Assembly (NCBI GenBank): GCA_030077755.1
Contig: JAQJZZ010000012.1
Location: 1,612,001-1,676,000, forward strand
Direction: 5' to 3'
DNA: 64,000 nt
Origin: Filosporella fistucella
Lineage: Eukaryota > Ascomycota > Leotiomycetes > Helotiales
Both the position numbers and the translations under genes were made by a program. Under the pieces are notes generated by a model, which saw only the letters and a list, made by a program, of their open reading frames with translations, was not told where the DNA came from and searched no databases. Shown here piece by piece: positions 1 to 10,537 of the stretch. Numbering within the stretch: the stretch's first letter is position 1; each line of letters opens with the position of its first letter.

Positions 1-2881
1 ATAATCACATGAAGTGGGTCATGGTAAGTACTAAGCTGAATAGCGAAGGAACTCTTCCCAGTAACATTTTGAAGCAGGCGATTGCTACTCTGAATGGTGA
101 GGATGTACCCAAATACCATGGCATACACCAAGACCCAAGAATCGACAAGATGTCAAAAACAGAAATAATATTCCGTCCACAATTCTGGAGAGGCCAACAG
201 CATGGTGGCAGTGAAGACCCCGTTCATGCACGATATATGAGGCCTCATTGTGAGAGTATATGCACGAGTAAGTTTGTAGTATAGACTCCGATTGCTCAGC
301 TAATTTCTATAGACAAATCCTCCGTTGACAAGGAGGCGCAAAAGAATGACAACAACCTTGTATTGTTCATGCCTTATACCCATTGGGAGACTGATCGACA
401 GAGAGATCGCTTCTCAAAAGTGATCCAGAAACGAACAGAAGACGAACTCATCTGTGTTGGCAGAACCGAACTAGAAAAGAAAGAGAGGAGGAAATGGAAG
501 ACCAAAAATGAGGATGAAGAAAGACTGGGTCATAAAATGCCAGTGGTGGACACTGATACAGCCACTCTTCCTGATAAATATGCTAAAACCTTATCGAAGG
601 AGAGAGCAGCTCTTGAGGTCCGGGTGCAGAAATGCAACACCTTCTTCGATGTGACAATGGCTATCTCTGATCTAGCTTGCAAAGGCTCGGGACATGAGCT
701 GATAGTAGGCAAGAATACCACCAAGCTAGCTAACATCAAGAAGTACTTTCAACCAGAGACACCAAGATCTATGGCTAAGATGAGATCTGACTTCTTTGAT
801 GCTACAACAGAAGAAGGCCACAAGGTCTGGGTGCGGAACGTTTTACTCCAATTGTTTCTCCGTGCAGCTGCACTTTACGAGAAAATCGCCTGGCATGATG
901 CAGAAGAGATGATAAAAGCAAGTCTCTACGAGTCACCGCCGCTCCATCCTCGTCGTACACTTGATCAGGCTTATTATTGGACCTTGAAGTCAACAAAGGT
1001 CCGCGACAGAGATCAAACAGTGTACAGAGCTACAGCTTCTAACAGGAGATATATGCACCATCCCGGGTGCAGGGAGAAAGCGATGTTAGAAAAGGATGAT
1101 GAGGAGAAAAAGAACAAATGCAGACACCACACCCATTGCTGGAAAAAGACTGGCTGTGACCAGTGCATGCATGACATTCGAATGCGTAGCTCTATTATCA
1201 TGGTAGATCAACTTTGGCTTTGGGTCTCTGATGGAAGTAAGCATTTATTTGGATGTTTTCATCTTGATTGTATGCTGACGGTCTGAGACACAATCAGTAC
1301 AGCATTTCCGGGCAGGAGGCCAAGACATAAACACGATGCTTCAGGTGTCCATAAAAGTATTAGGACTCGATTAATTGGAAGTCGTCAAGGCGAAATCCAA
1401 ACGATATATGACCTTGCTCTCCTGATCATCAACCAAGCGTCGAAGGTTTTTCATGATCGAACTATCACATCAGACGGGCAGCCTCCGGTAATGAGTTATT
1501 ATGCAAATGCGATTGGAAATCTAGTAAGTCGTCAATATGAAGACACTCTGAAATCCATGGTGAGACTGGAGATCGCTTATGCTCTGTAGAATAACAAACA
1601 AACGATTGCGTACAATCATCTTTGGAGATGTGCGCTCATTCTGGGAAAGGAGAGGGAAACACAAGATGCTACTACGATCGAAAATCTGGAGAAATATATT
1701 CTCAGTATTGATACGGAAGGGGGATTACTCAGAGAAATCGATGATGTTAAAGACGAGCTGCGAATGATGATTTATTTCAAAGAGCAGCAGCAACATGTCC
1801 TTGAAGAGTTCGGTACTCACGTCAAACAAATGCTTCAACGATCAGTTGAACGGCACCACCGACGGCAACGAGAGCGACCAAACACAACCCTAGAAAATTT
1901 ATCAGAGAACCTCGAACACCAGACTACCCATGTCCATCAGCATCGATTAAATAGGACGAACGAGTCACCGTGGGTTGTTACAAAAGAGGCGAAAACATGG
2001 TCGCTTGAAAATATTGATGACCGCAAAAAGAGTCTGAAAGGACAGATGGCCGAACTCAAGAGTCTGCATAGTAGGGCAGAACAAACAACAGCTGCTGTGA
2101 GTATCTTAACGACATATTCCTCGATATATGGTGGAAGCATGAGATAAGCATCCTGCTAACAACGAAAGATCCAACATCTTTTGAACTTGAAGCAGCAGCA
2201 AGCGAGCCTGATTCAAGCTCGAGATGCTCTAGAGCAGTCTAAAGAGACTGTACGGCAAGGTTTATCAATCATGGCTTTCACAATTATCACAGTGCTTTTT
2301 GTAAGTTTCACTTCCCTGTTTACATCTTTGAATCAACAGATGAAGATATTATCCAAGATTTTGGAGAATTTAGACCATGTGCTGACAACTACAGCTCCCA
2401 CTATCTTTTTGTGCCAGTTTCTTCGGTATGAATGTCATAGACTTCCAAAGTGGGCTTGCCACTTTGCGTCAAGAGATTGAAATAATTTGTTAGTTCTTTT
2501 CAATTTTTCGTCCTCCCTTGTTTATCATCGTCGTTCCGTTGGATTACCTGACAAATCTGCATTGTATACTGACAGCATCACAGTTCCAACTTCCCTCTTA
2601 ATTACCTTTATTGCTTGCATTCTCGCATTTAACAAATCAGTTCGGGCTTTTCTGTACTCGACCGTCAGCTATTCATATTATCGGGTAATTACAAGGATCG
2701 GATTGTATCCTGCATGGAAGAGCCTGAAGATCGACAGCCGGTCTATTTATGGTGGAGTTGGGAGATCCATACGTGAGATGAAAAGAGAAGCAATAGAGGA
2801 GAATTCGAGAAGGAAAGAAGCTCGAGCTGCAGCTGCAAGAGCGCAGAATCAATTGAAACCATCTCTTCCAGAATCTGCATA
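1..2881 (+). CDS. CorA-like Mg2+ transporter family membrane protein, 5' end outside window
   Basis: Seen: a spliced frame runs from the left edge to the stop at 2881, through about six visible exons. Introns include 268-312, 1237-1302, 1524-1589 and 2097-2168; two further introns interrupt the membrane region, and 23-60 may be another short one. The last exons give a long helical, Gln/Lys/Glu-rich segment followed by two hydrophobic helices. The motif SFFGMNVIDF, at about 2420-2450, ends the first helix. Family knowledge: the GMN tripeptide after the first of two C-terminal helices marks CorA-type divalent-cation channels. Many fungal relatives carry a long N-terminal cytoplasmic part like the one here (PQFWRGQ, FMPYTHWETD). 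A basic tail follows the second helix. Inference: plasma-membrane protein. Its N-terminus, and any ankyrin repeats there, lie outside the window. Not an obvious member of the peptide cluster. Confidence 0.85.
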
Positions 2882-3665
2882 GTTATATATAGACGAGCGT
2901 TTTTTACTTGGGCCTTTTTGTGTGTTACTCAAATGGGAGTGATAATCAAAAGTTAGTATAGCAAATGATATGATCGCAATAAGGAGTTCTCTGTCACTGG
3001 CAATATATGGTGAAAAATCACATGTATGTAGAAGGTCTGAGGATTATACATATGGAGAGAGACCCGATCCCACAACAGTTGAGAAATACTACGATGACCG
3101 TTGCATAGCTTGGTTAGATCTAGAAACAATACTTTAGGAGGTTTTTAGTTTTAATATAGGTTGTTGGGTAGCCTTGCCACGTGACCAAATTACCCCTCCA
3201 TTACCCCGCACCTCTGGCACACTTTTCGGAATATCAAACTATTCTGACAACATATAGCCTTCATATATTCAGTGCTGAGAGGGAGATATAGTGTTTAAAT
3301 CCAATCAGATTTAAAAGTCGAAGAAGAGTGGCAAAATGTCAAAACCTAGAAATGTTGATTCTCTAGACTGTACCATCCTCGAGCATTTGGAGATCGAGTT
3401 GCCGCAGGTTTCAGTTAATCAAAAAAGCCACAAACGGCTTTAGAGCTACCAAAACCTGAATCATGCTATCGAATGACATGTAAAGGAGGTTTTGAGACCT
3501 TGATGAAGCCTCATCACTGGACTACTTGCACGGTATCAACCGTCGATTACGCTTATACGTGGTAGGACTGAGGCTACGCTAGGCACAACAAGTAATTCTA
3601 AGATTAGGCAAGCTTTTGCGTTCGCCGACTATTAGCAACAGATGTCATTCAAACATGATATCTCA
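2882..3665. other. Intergenic, convergent CorA-like/SDR 3' flanks
   Basis: No gene is supported here. Only short unconserved frames are seen. The stretch holds one copy (3178-3211) of a CACGTGAC...CCCCGCAC element that recurs at 9126-9161. Confidence 0.6.
3178..3211 (+). repeat. CACGTGAC/CCCCGCAC element, copy 1
   Basis: A CACGTGAC core is followed by TTACCCC and TACCCCGCAC. The same order and orientation recur at 9126-9161, with a slightly longer spacer. It is either a relic of a transposon end or a shared protein-binding element. Nothing in the sequence decides between these. Confidence 0.45.
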
Positions 3666-4649
3666 TCACAAATTCAAATAGCCCCCATCTATCACTATCG
3701 ATGAACCGTGGATATAGCTTCCACCGGGTCCAACCAGGAATACAATAGTATCTGCCACCTCATCAACATCTCCCAATCGCTTCAGACCTGTGGCTTCTGT
3801 AGCTTGAGTTCTAAATCCTGGGTTGACGGCTACAGCTTTCTCCAGCAAAGGCGTATCGATTGGCCCAGGACAGATGGCATTTATACGAATCAGAGAGTCG
3901 CCGTATTCCACAGCTTCAAGGAGTCAGTTTTGTGGCCCCCGAGACGGATACTGTAAGCTTACCTGCGGATTTTGTGATTCCAAGTGCAGCAAATTTGGAT
4001 GCATTGTATTCAATTTCCCCAGGTGGAGTTCTTATACTTGCTGAGGAGCATATATTCACAATAGAGCCTCTACCAAGTGTCCGCGACCTAGAGGTCCCTT
4101 GTATAACAATTGGTTCTTGCTTGAGCATGACCTGAAGAGCAGCTTTTGTGTGATACAGTACCCCTCTCGCGTTGGTGTTTTGAATGTTATCGTATGCCTT
4201 CAAGTCATTGGTAGCGATGAGGCCATTTTGGATGAATATCTGATTATGAATGTCAATATCTTAAGCTCTCAAGGCGGTTTTATCTTACTCCAGCGGTAGT
4301 CACACTGTAGTCGATTCTGCCAAACATGGACACAGTTGAACGAAAGAAACCATCGACACTGTCCCAACTCCGCACATCTACTTTCAATGCGATGACGAGG
4401 AACTTGGGATTTGTTGCGACTTCTTTGACTTGCTTTGCTGTTTCTTTTACTCCCTCTTCATTGAGGTCACCTAGAGCCAAACCAAGTACTCCTATGCGGG
4501 CGAAGGCTAATGCAGTTGCCCTGCCCATACCACTGGCTGCATGTAGTCAGTAATTGCTTTCAATCAAATCTCAAGTCTCAATCGAGGAGAACAAGATATA
4601 TACCAGAGCCAATGACTACTGCTATTCCTGCCTTGTAAGCCTCAGACAT
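3666..4649 (-). CDS. Short-chain dehydrogenase/reductase (classical SDR)
   Basis: Four exons (4649-4604, 4536-4289, 4239-3963, 3913-3666) join in frame to 272 residues, the usual size of a classical SDR. The N-terminus has the nucleotide-binding glycine pattern GSGASGMG (near residues 15-22). VDVR follows the acidic position (DLNEE) that suggests NAD(H) preference, and TTAG replaces the usual NNAG. The catalytic set is S...YNASK (serine about 13 residues before the tyrosine), followed by the CPGPIDTP loop and a C-terminal IDGGY. It is a soluble oxidoreductase acting on an alcohol or ketone; the substrate is not predictable. It lies about 6 kb beyond the 3' end of the NRPS with two unrelated genes between, so a role in the peptide pathway is possible but unsupported. 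The start is chosen because exon 1 supplies the missing beta-alpha unit of the Rossmann fold. Confidence 0.9.
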
Positions 4650-5981
4650 CTCGTTCGGTTTCCGTCTTCAAAAATTGACAAGGTCGAATTGATAGCGGAA
4701 GAATTTGTTAATGATAATTTTCTTGGTTGCAGGGGGGTAGATATCTCTCTTCCTTTGAGTGGTTCTCTCTTGGATTTGTGTTATAACTTATACTTCTATT
4801 GATTTCCTGGATATTTATACTTGTCTACAGGGTCCACCTCGATGCCACATTACTCTTCCGACATTGCTAACATGATTGGCCGCCTTTTGATATGCTGAGA
4901 AATCACGAGTTCGATATTGTGGAATCACGAGAAATCTGACACAACTGTCAGACTCGGAAGTCAAGGCAATTTGGAGGCTGAGTCTGGTACAGTAATAAGA
5001 GCCCCACCATTTATTCGGGTTCGGTTCTGGGCTGGATGACCTTCTAGTATCGAAGCGAATAGGTATAGCTGTCAGAGCTGAACGTTTTTCTGTCAGCTTG
5101 AAAAACTCGTGTTGGTAGACTAAGAGGGTCTCAACTAAATCCAAGCTGCGAATGTGATATTATTGTGACACTTTCCCGAATAGTGGTATCACCTGCTCAG
5201 TACCCCTCCCTTGCCAATAGCTAACTTTAAGTGGGGTATATCCAGAAAATGACGAAATGACAAAACACTGTCAATAATAATGCTAGTCAAGAGATACTTA
5301 ACCTCCTAATAGTATGTTTTATGACGAATCCCTATGACCCGCTTGAAAAATTTATTCGAGACGGTGAGCCATGCTATCAGAACACATGATCATGTATTTA
5401 TACTGCACCCACTCAACGGCGTCTAACGAATCTCATGTCTTTAGAAAATGGCCACGGCAACTTGGAGACAGGTAGTTTCAAAATAGGCATACCTTGCTAA
5501 CATGTTCCACTTTATCTACACTCCAAAGCATTCTCGTTGCTAAGATGTACACTCTCAACTTGCTTATCTCGATGTGCTAAATTCTGAGAGTCATCCTCTT
5601 CTTGTCAATCTATTCTCTATCATCTCGAGCAAAATTGGCGTTCGATATAATTCAAATAGCCTACCAAGGGTTGGCTAATTATATACTATATTAATATAGG
5701 CATCGTATTTAGCAAGTGCAAGTGGATGGCATTCAGATTTCACCACGATTCGAACAAATCAAGACACATATCATGTAACCTTTTCAATGTAGCTAAACCA
5801 AACATGACACCAGATAGAACACAAAGAACAAATCTGACAAATGGAAAAGCAAAAGAACGATGATCCTAAAGCAAAAAGGGAACAAATTTAACAACCCCAA
5901 ATAGCGCTAGCAACCTCTCAGATGGCCCCTTCTACTCTCTAACTCCTGAGTTTTATGCCACAGTCCTTCTTTGCTGATCGA
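4650..5981. other. Intergenic, SDR promoter and secreted-protein 3' flank
   Basis: No supported gene. An open minus frame at 4815-5144 has no recognisable domain and no neighbour-like composition. The region is AT-rich. Confidence 0.6.
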
Positions 5982-6704
5982 TTAACGGGGAGGGCCAGCG
6001 AGATGAAAACCTCCGATAGTGATGGCACCGTCATTCAGAATTGCCAAGGTGCCACTTGGAGGAGGGCTTGCCATCTCATGGCGAGTAGTGGTGACGTATC
6101 CAGCACCCAATGATTGCGCATAGTTTCGAACTTGTTGGTTGAGGGCTTGTTGTGCTGCTTGAAGAGGTCTTGGCACAACTGAAGGGTCCAAGATATCAAT
6201 GACAATGACGAGGTTCGTCATTCCTGAGTTCCGAACTCTTTGCACCCATTGATCCATCATATCAGTGGCATCTCTGTACTGAGATGGGTTTGGAGAGCAA
6301 TTAATGTGTCCCATGACTAAGTAGTATTAGTCATTTGAGCATATGAGATTGTGGTCACTTCTCAGACGAGCGGCAATATTTACCTTTGTTAATGCCAGAA
6401 GGCCCAGCAGTTCCAGAAGCAGCCATTCCTGGACAAGTAGCGAGACCATAAGTTTCAATAGAATCAGCAGCGGTGGCTTCTCGCAAGCCACTTGTGATTG
6501 TGATAATCCCGCGTGGCAACAAATCTCTGGCAACCTCTTCTGACAGTGATTTATCTAGTCCGGAGACGTCGACATCACGCTCGTCGCTATGATTTATTAG
6601 TGAAAGTGCCTATAGGAGGCTAGGCAATTTTAAACTCACACAGTAACAGGTGCTGCCAGGCCAAGAGCCAGGAGGGTGAAGAAGATGATGTTATTGAAAC
6701 GCAT
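5982..6704 (-). CDS. Small secreted protein of unknown function
   Basis: Three exons (6704-6640, 6586-6384, 6316-5982) join in frame to 200 residues. The first about 18 residues, MRFNNIIFFTLLALGLAA, form a typical signal peptide ending in an alanine-rich cleavage region, so the product should enter the secretory pathway. The mature part has two cysteines (ATCPG and INCSP) that could form one disulfide. A possible LPR processing site lies near residue 45. The C-terminal half (VIVIDILDP...LAILNDGAITIGGFHL) looks like alternating strands and helices. I recognise no family. Exon 1 is too short for an ATG-based search and was found from the signal sequence and the splice sites. Its promoter carries a duplicated block (6725-6830). 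A secreted effector or a small extracellular enzyme are both possible. Confidence 0.75.
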
Positions 6705-6724
6705 GTTGGCGAGTTTTGAGAAGA

Positions 6725-6830
6725 GTGATTGAGTTAGTTGTGTCTGAAAATGTGATTGCTGTGATTGTAATGAGAAGAAGTGATTGAGATGGTTGTGTCT
6801 GAAATGTGATTGCTGTGATTGGAATGCTTG
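6725..6830. repeat. Two-copy tandem repeat upstream of the secreted-protein gene
   Basis: A unit of about 50-56 bases, beginning GTGATTGAG and containing GTTGTGTCTGAAA and TGTGATTGCTGTGATTG, occurs twice in tandem. It lies immediately upstream of the start codon at 6704, so it is within the 5' leader or proximal promoter. Confidence 0.75.
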
Positions 6831-7688
6831 AAAATTTGAGGACGTAGTGAAGCAATATATAGAAATATTTTCAAGTCAAACATGTAAATAGTGACTGGCT
6901 ATTCATCGTAATTGACGGCTGCTGTGCCATTTACTTACAATTAAAATACTGCCTCTGACATCCACTTACTACAATACGGAATGCTCCTTCATTTAATTCA
7001 TGTTCTACTGATATCAGGTGCCAGATTATTCTATTTTCAAAAACTGTGCCCTTTCAATAACTGTGCCCTATCCTAGAAGGAGCGTGCATAGACGAGACAA
7101 TGACTGCCTCAATTCGCGCAGTTTACTACACCCAGTACTGACCATATAGAATTCGAACATCTGGATAATGTGTTATATTGATGCCCGTCAATTGATCAGG
7201 TTTATTTGTCCGTAGACGAAGTATATTGACTTCTCGACGATCATGGTAAATCTAGGCTTGTCTATGGATTTTCAGTGGGGCGCTAAGCGTGCTAATGCAA
7301 GAAATATGGGGTACCAAGTAAGACTAGTATTCACAAGCTTTTCCTAGGCATACGGTACTTCTCGGTATGTTACCGAGAGTTCTTTGTACACGCAAATTTG
7401 GGATCATGAAATCAGATATTGAGAATATTGTTTGGATGAGGGATTGGAAGTGGGGCGAGCTGAGGTAGTAATTATAGTAAACCTTTCCCAATTCGGTTAG
7501 GCTAGGCTCCTGGCGACCATCCCCAACATGACTACATGTGTTGTATGCGATTGAAAGAAAGTATTAATTGTGCCTCGACATCTCAGGCAGGTTAACAAGC
7601 CAAAATCAATTACAATATTTTCAATACACCTATGCTCTCTCGTTCTGTCACTCCGACTGTCGCATAAACATCATTAACTCCTTCAATT
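6831..7688. other. Divergent intergenic region, secreted protein / 2EXR gene
   Basis: No gene supported. It must hold the promoters of both divergently transcribed neighbours. No clear shared motif was seen. Confidence 0.55.
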
Positions 7689-8888
7689 ATGCCTACAAAG
7701 CAAGCGCCTTATGTTATTTTGAACGACACTCTGGTAGAGCAAGTCCAAAGCAGATCCTTCTCATCGTTTCCTCGATTGCCTCTCGAAATTCGAAACAAAA
7801 TCTGGACTGAATCTATTCTCTCCGAACGCCTCGTCCAGATTAGTTTCGCAAATAAGTGGCCTCAGAGCCTTCCAATATTCTGTACGGATCGAAACGAGCT
7901 TGGGAATCTGATTAGCGGATATCCATATCATTTACAAACCACGGTCCCGGACGATTGGTCTCCAGAAACTTTACTCAAAGTTAATCATGAAGCTGGTGCA
8001 GCTTTTCGCAGAATATACCGATTACGACTTCCTCTACCTGTTAAAGCAAGAGTTGGAGGAGAAAAGGTACTCTACATAAATCCCGATAATGACATTATCT
8101 GGATCCAGTGTAAGGGGTCCACTGTATCACTTGACGAGTCTTTGTCGACTGCATTTCTGCATGATCTAGTCGCCTATGATCCGAAAGGCGTTGGCGTCGT
8201 TCATCTCGCACTTAATGTAGAGGAACATCAACTGCTACTGAGAAAGGAACCCAAATATTTCCCAGAGCCATTTCCAAAATCTATAACCACAATCCTATCA
8301 ACTAGCCTGCGTAGTGTATATTTCGTCATCAAATCCACACGTGCCATGCTTAGCATCTTCACGTCAACACAAAGCAAGTGGCATCATAACCGGTCTGTTC
8401 CCATCCTCGCCAACAAAAAGTCTTTCTCCGTCATAGGCAAAGATCCTCGACCCATCAAGGCGGATCTCACCCACGTTTTAGTTGGAGTCGATCCTCGGCA
8501 ATCTCTTTGGATGTGGCATTCATTTATGATCAATTTCGGCGTCCAAAGAAAGATCCCTTCACGCTATATCGTATCCTCAGAAGGGACAAGTGGGACACGA
8601 GATGGGTTCATCGAGACGTTGCAACGAAATGATCAAGTCTGGCTCCGCTGGACTAGAAGATGCGAACAACCTATCTGGGGTGAGAGGACGACGAAGGAGG
8701 AATATGAGATTCAAAGATCGAAACTCCCGCAAGCTGCTGGAGTCTGGGTTTTTCCTGAAGAGACGTTTGGGAAGCTTCCGGCTGTTCCTGATCAATATTG
8801 GACACCGAAGATGGTGGCTGATATTTCGGCCTTCCAACCGGAGCTTTGGGCTTTCCATTTGTCGACGGGTAGAGGGGTTGGGGAATGA
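7689..8888 (+). CDS. 2EXR-domain protein, function unknown
   Basis: A single open frame of 399 residues. Near residue 30 it contains FPRLPLEIRNKIW, the hallmark of the 2EXR domain. That domain is common in large fungal families of uncharacterised proteins and looks like a degenerate F-box-type LPxEIRxxIW helix. The rest (repeated beta-type segments such as KVLYINPDNDIIWIQ and GVGVVHLALNVEE) fits the usual body of that family, and the length is normal. No membrane segment or signal peptide is seen. The start is the first ATG before the domain, and no intron is needed. It is probably a cytosolic or nuclear protein; its biochemical role is unknown for the whole family. It lies tail to tail with the NRPS gene, separated by about 1.6 kb. 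Confidence 0.85.
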   Translation: MPTKQAPYVILNDTLVEQVQSRSFSSFPRLPLEIRNKIWTESILSERLVQISFANKWPQSLPIFCTDRNELGNLISGYPYHLQTTVPDDWSPETLLKVNHEAGAAFRRIYRLRLPLPVKARVGGEKVLYINPDNDIIWIQCKGSTVSLDESLSTAFLHDLVAYDPKGVGVVHLALNVEEHQLLLRKEPKYFPEPFPKSITTILSTSLRSVYFVIKSTRAMLSIFTSTQSKWHHNRSVPILANKKSFSVIGKDPRPIKADLTHVLVGVDPRQSLWMWHSFMINFGVQRKIPSRYIVSSEGTSGTRDGFIETLQRNDQVWLRWTRRCEQPIWGERTTKEEYEIQRSKLPQAAGVWVFPEETFGKLPAVPDQYWTPKMVADISAFQPELWAFHLSTGRGVGE

Positions 8889-9125
8889 AGAGGAACGGTA
8901 TAATGTGAAAGTTATCTATCCTAGGGTCTGATGAGATGTCTGTTCCAGGAAGATCAACCATCAGGCGGAGGGATTGTTAGCCATGACCAATTCCATGATA
9001 ATGAAGCAATCTATGACCAATTTGAAAATACCCTCTTCTCTTGGATTGAGTGTAAAGGAAGCAAGACAAGGTGCTCAGACTAGAAGCAATTACTCAGAAT
9101 AATGTCACCCGCTCTGTAACTCGTG

Positions 9126-9161
9126 CACGTGACTAAGTTACCCCGCTAAACTACCCCGCAC
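9126..9161 (+). repeat. CACGTGAC/CCCCGCAC element, copy 2
   Basis: Same orientation and motif order as 3178-3211: CACGTGACTAAG, then TTACCCC, then TACCCCGCAC. The spacer is two bases longer. The flanking sequences are not alike. Confidence 0.45.
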
Positions 9162-9511
9162 TTGCGTGTGAAATTCTTCTCCATCAAATCCATCTGCTAG
9201 TCTAATAACTTTGAATTCTCACACATAATGTAAAACATATCAATAAAGCAAATTGAGATTTAAATTCTTTACATATACATTTCAATACTTCACGCCGAGA
9301 AATGTTAGTTTGAAAGGAGGCATTACAAATATTGGCAGACATCGTCACGGAACACTTTCTGAAAAGATCTGCTCATAAGCAAGCTACTTCAAACTTATAA
9401 GCTTCAATGTAGTTGGTAGACAAACAAAATCTTGACTAAATTTCAAAAAACTAAATTGAAGCATCCCAGGATTACTAACTGTTGCATACTCTAAACCACT
9501 CAAACTCTACA

Positions 9512-9557
9512 AAATGACGCTCCGCTGGCCCTCCGGGGGCCACTGCCGTGGAGGCCG
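9512..9557 (+). repeat. 46-bp GC-rich hairpin repeat, copy 1
   Basis: All 46 bases are identical to 31238-31283, in the same orientation, although the flanks are unrelated and AT-rich. The element can fold into a nested hairpin. The inner stem is TGGCCC/GGGCCA around a TCCGG loop. The outer stem is CTCCGC/GTGGAG with one G-T pair. Low-copy dispersed elements of this shape resemble the GC clusters or double-hairpin elements of fungal organelle genomes, but that assignment is inference. Confidence 0.85.
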
Positions 9558-10537
9558 AGCGGGTTTCATGGGTATGAGTAGTAGCTTTTGGTTTATAGCC
9601 CCTAGAAACCTGATCGCTGTATTGCCAGAGCAAGAATTGATATCATAATAGTACTTTGCTCCACGATGCCGGCTCTGGAAAACTTACCAAGACCACTGTG
9701 TAGTACATGCCGTGCTAGGAAGTGTACTGCCTAATAATGAGTCACTCTGAAAGCTAGAATATGCGTGAATATGGGGCTGCAAGTATTTGGAGCCCATAGG
9801 TAGCTGGTGTTAAGAAGCGAGTTCTGTGCGTACCTTAGGCTTCATCCTAGATAAGGGATTTGAAAAAGGGAAAGGATGCGTTTTGAATGAGACTCAACTT
9901 GAAAATCATATTTAAAAGGAGTAAGTGTCTTTTTTCAGCCTGTAACATTTTGTTCGGCCACAGTTCTTTTGAACTGTACTTGGATAGATAACTTGGTGAG
10001 TGGAGGAAACGACGAGGCTGTGGGTGTCGCTCGACACCGTGTTACAAATCCCCTGTTTGAATAATCGCGAAATATTATTTGTGTGAATCAGAAAAGAGGA
10101 AAGGGATTTTGAAATGAGTATCGTGATTTAACTTCCTGTGTCCTTTCAGGAGTGCAAGTAGGTTCAAACCCAGGGCTTGGAAGTGCCCATCCTCGCCTTA
10201 TTTCTCCAGACCCGCCACTTGTTTGTCTGTCACCAAGGTCCAGAAAGTGAGGAATGTTCATGTATGAATGAACAATGAGGTTTTTAAACGAGTGAATGAA
10301 TTGATAAATCTAGCTAACCTCCATAACTGCACCTTAAAATCAAAACTCCAAAATCAAAGCTCTAAACTCCAAATGAAAAATCCGAAATTCAGACCCAGTC
10401 CCAAAACAAACTCCCACTCCCCAATCCGAAAAAGTCAAGCATAAAATCAGACCCAACCCCAACTCCAACTCCCTATCACGGCCAGAAATCAAACCCACCA
10501 AACACCCCAAATTTCAAAATAACAAAAGAAAATCTTC

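Larger units (their letters stand above)
8889..10537. other. Intergenic between 2EXR gene and NRPS 3' end
   Basis: No gene is supported. It contains the second CACGTGAC...CCCCGCAC element (9126-9161) and the first copy of the 46-bp GC-rich hairpin repeat (9512-9557). The last 250 bases before the NRPS stop are A/C-rich on the plus strand. Confidence 0.6.

Noticed and set aside
4815..5144. 109-residue open frame between the SDR and secreted-protein genes
   Set aside because: No recognisable motif, no signal peptide and no splice partners; most likely chance.
10145..10175. GGTTCAAACCC resembling a tRNA T-arm
   Set aside because: No cloverleaf could be completed on either strand.
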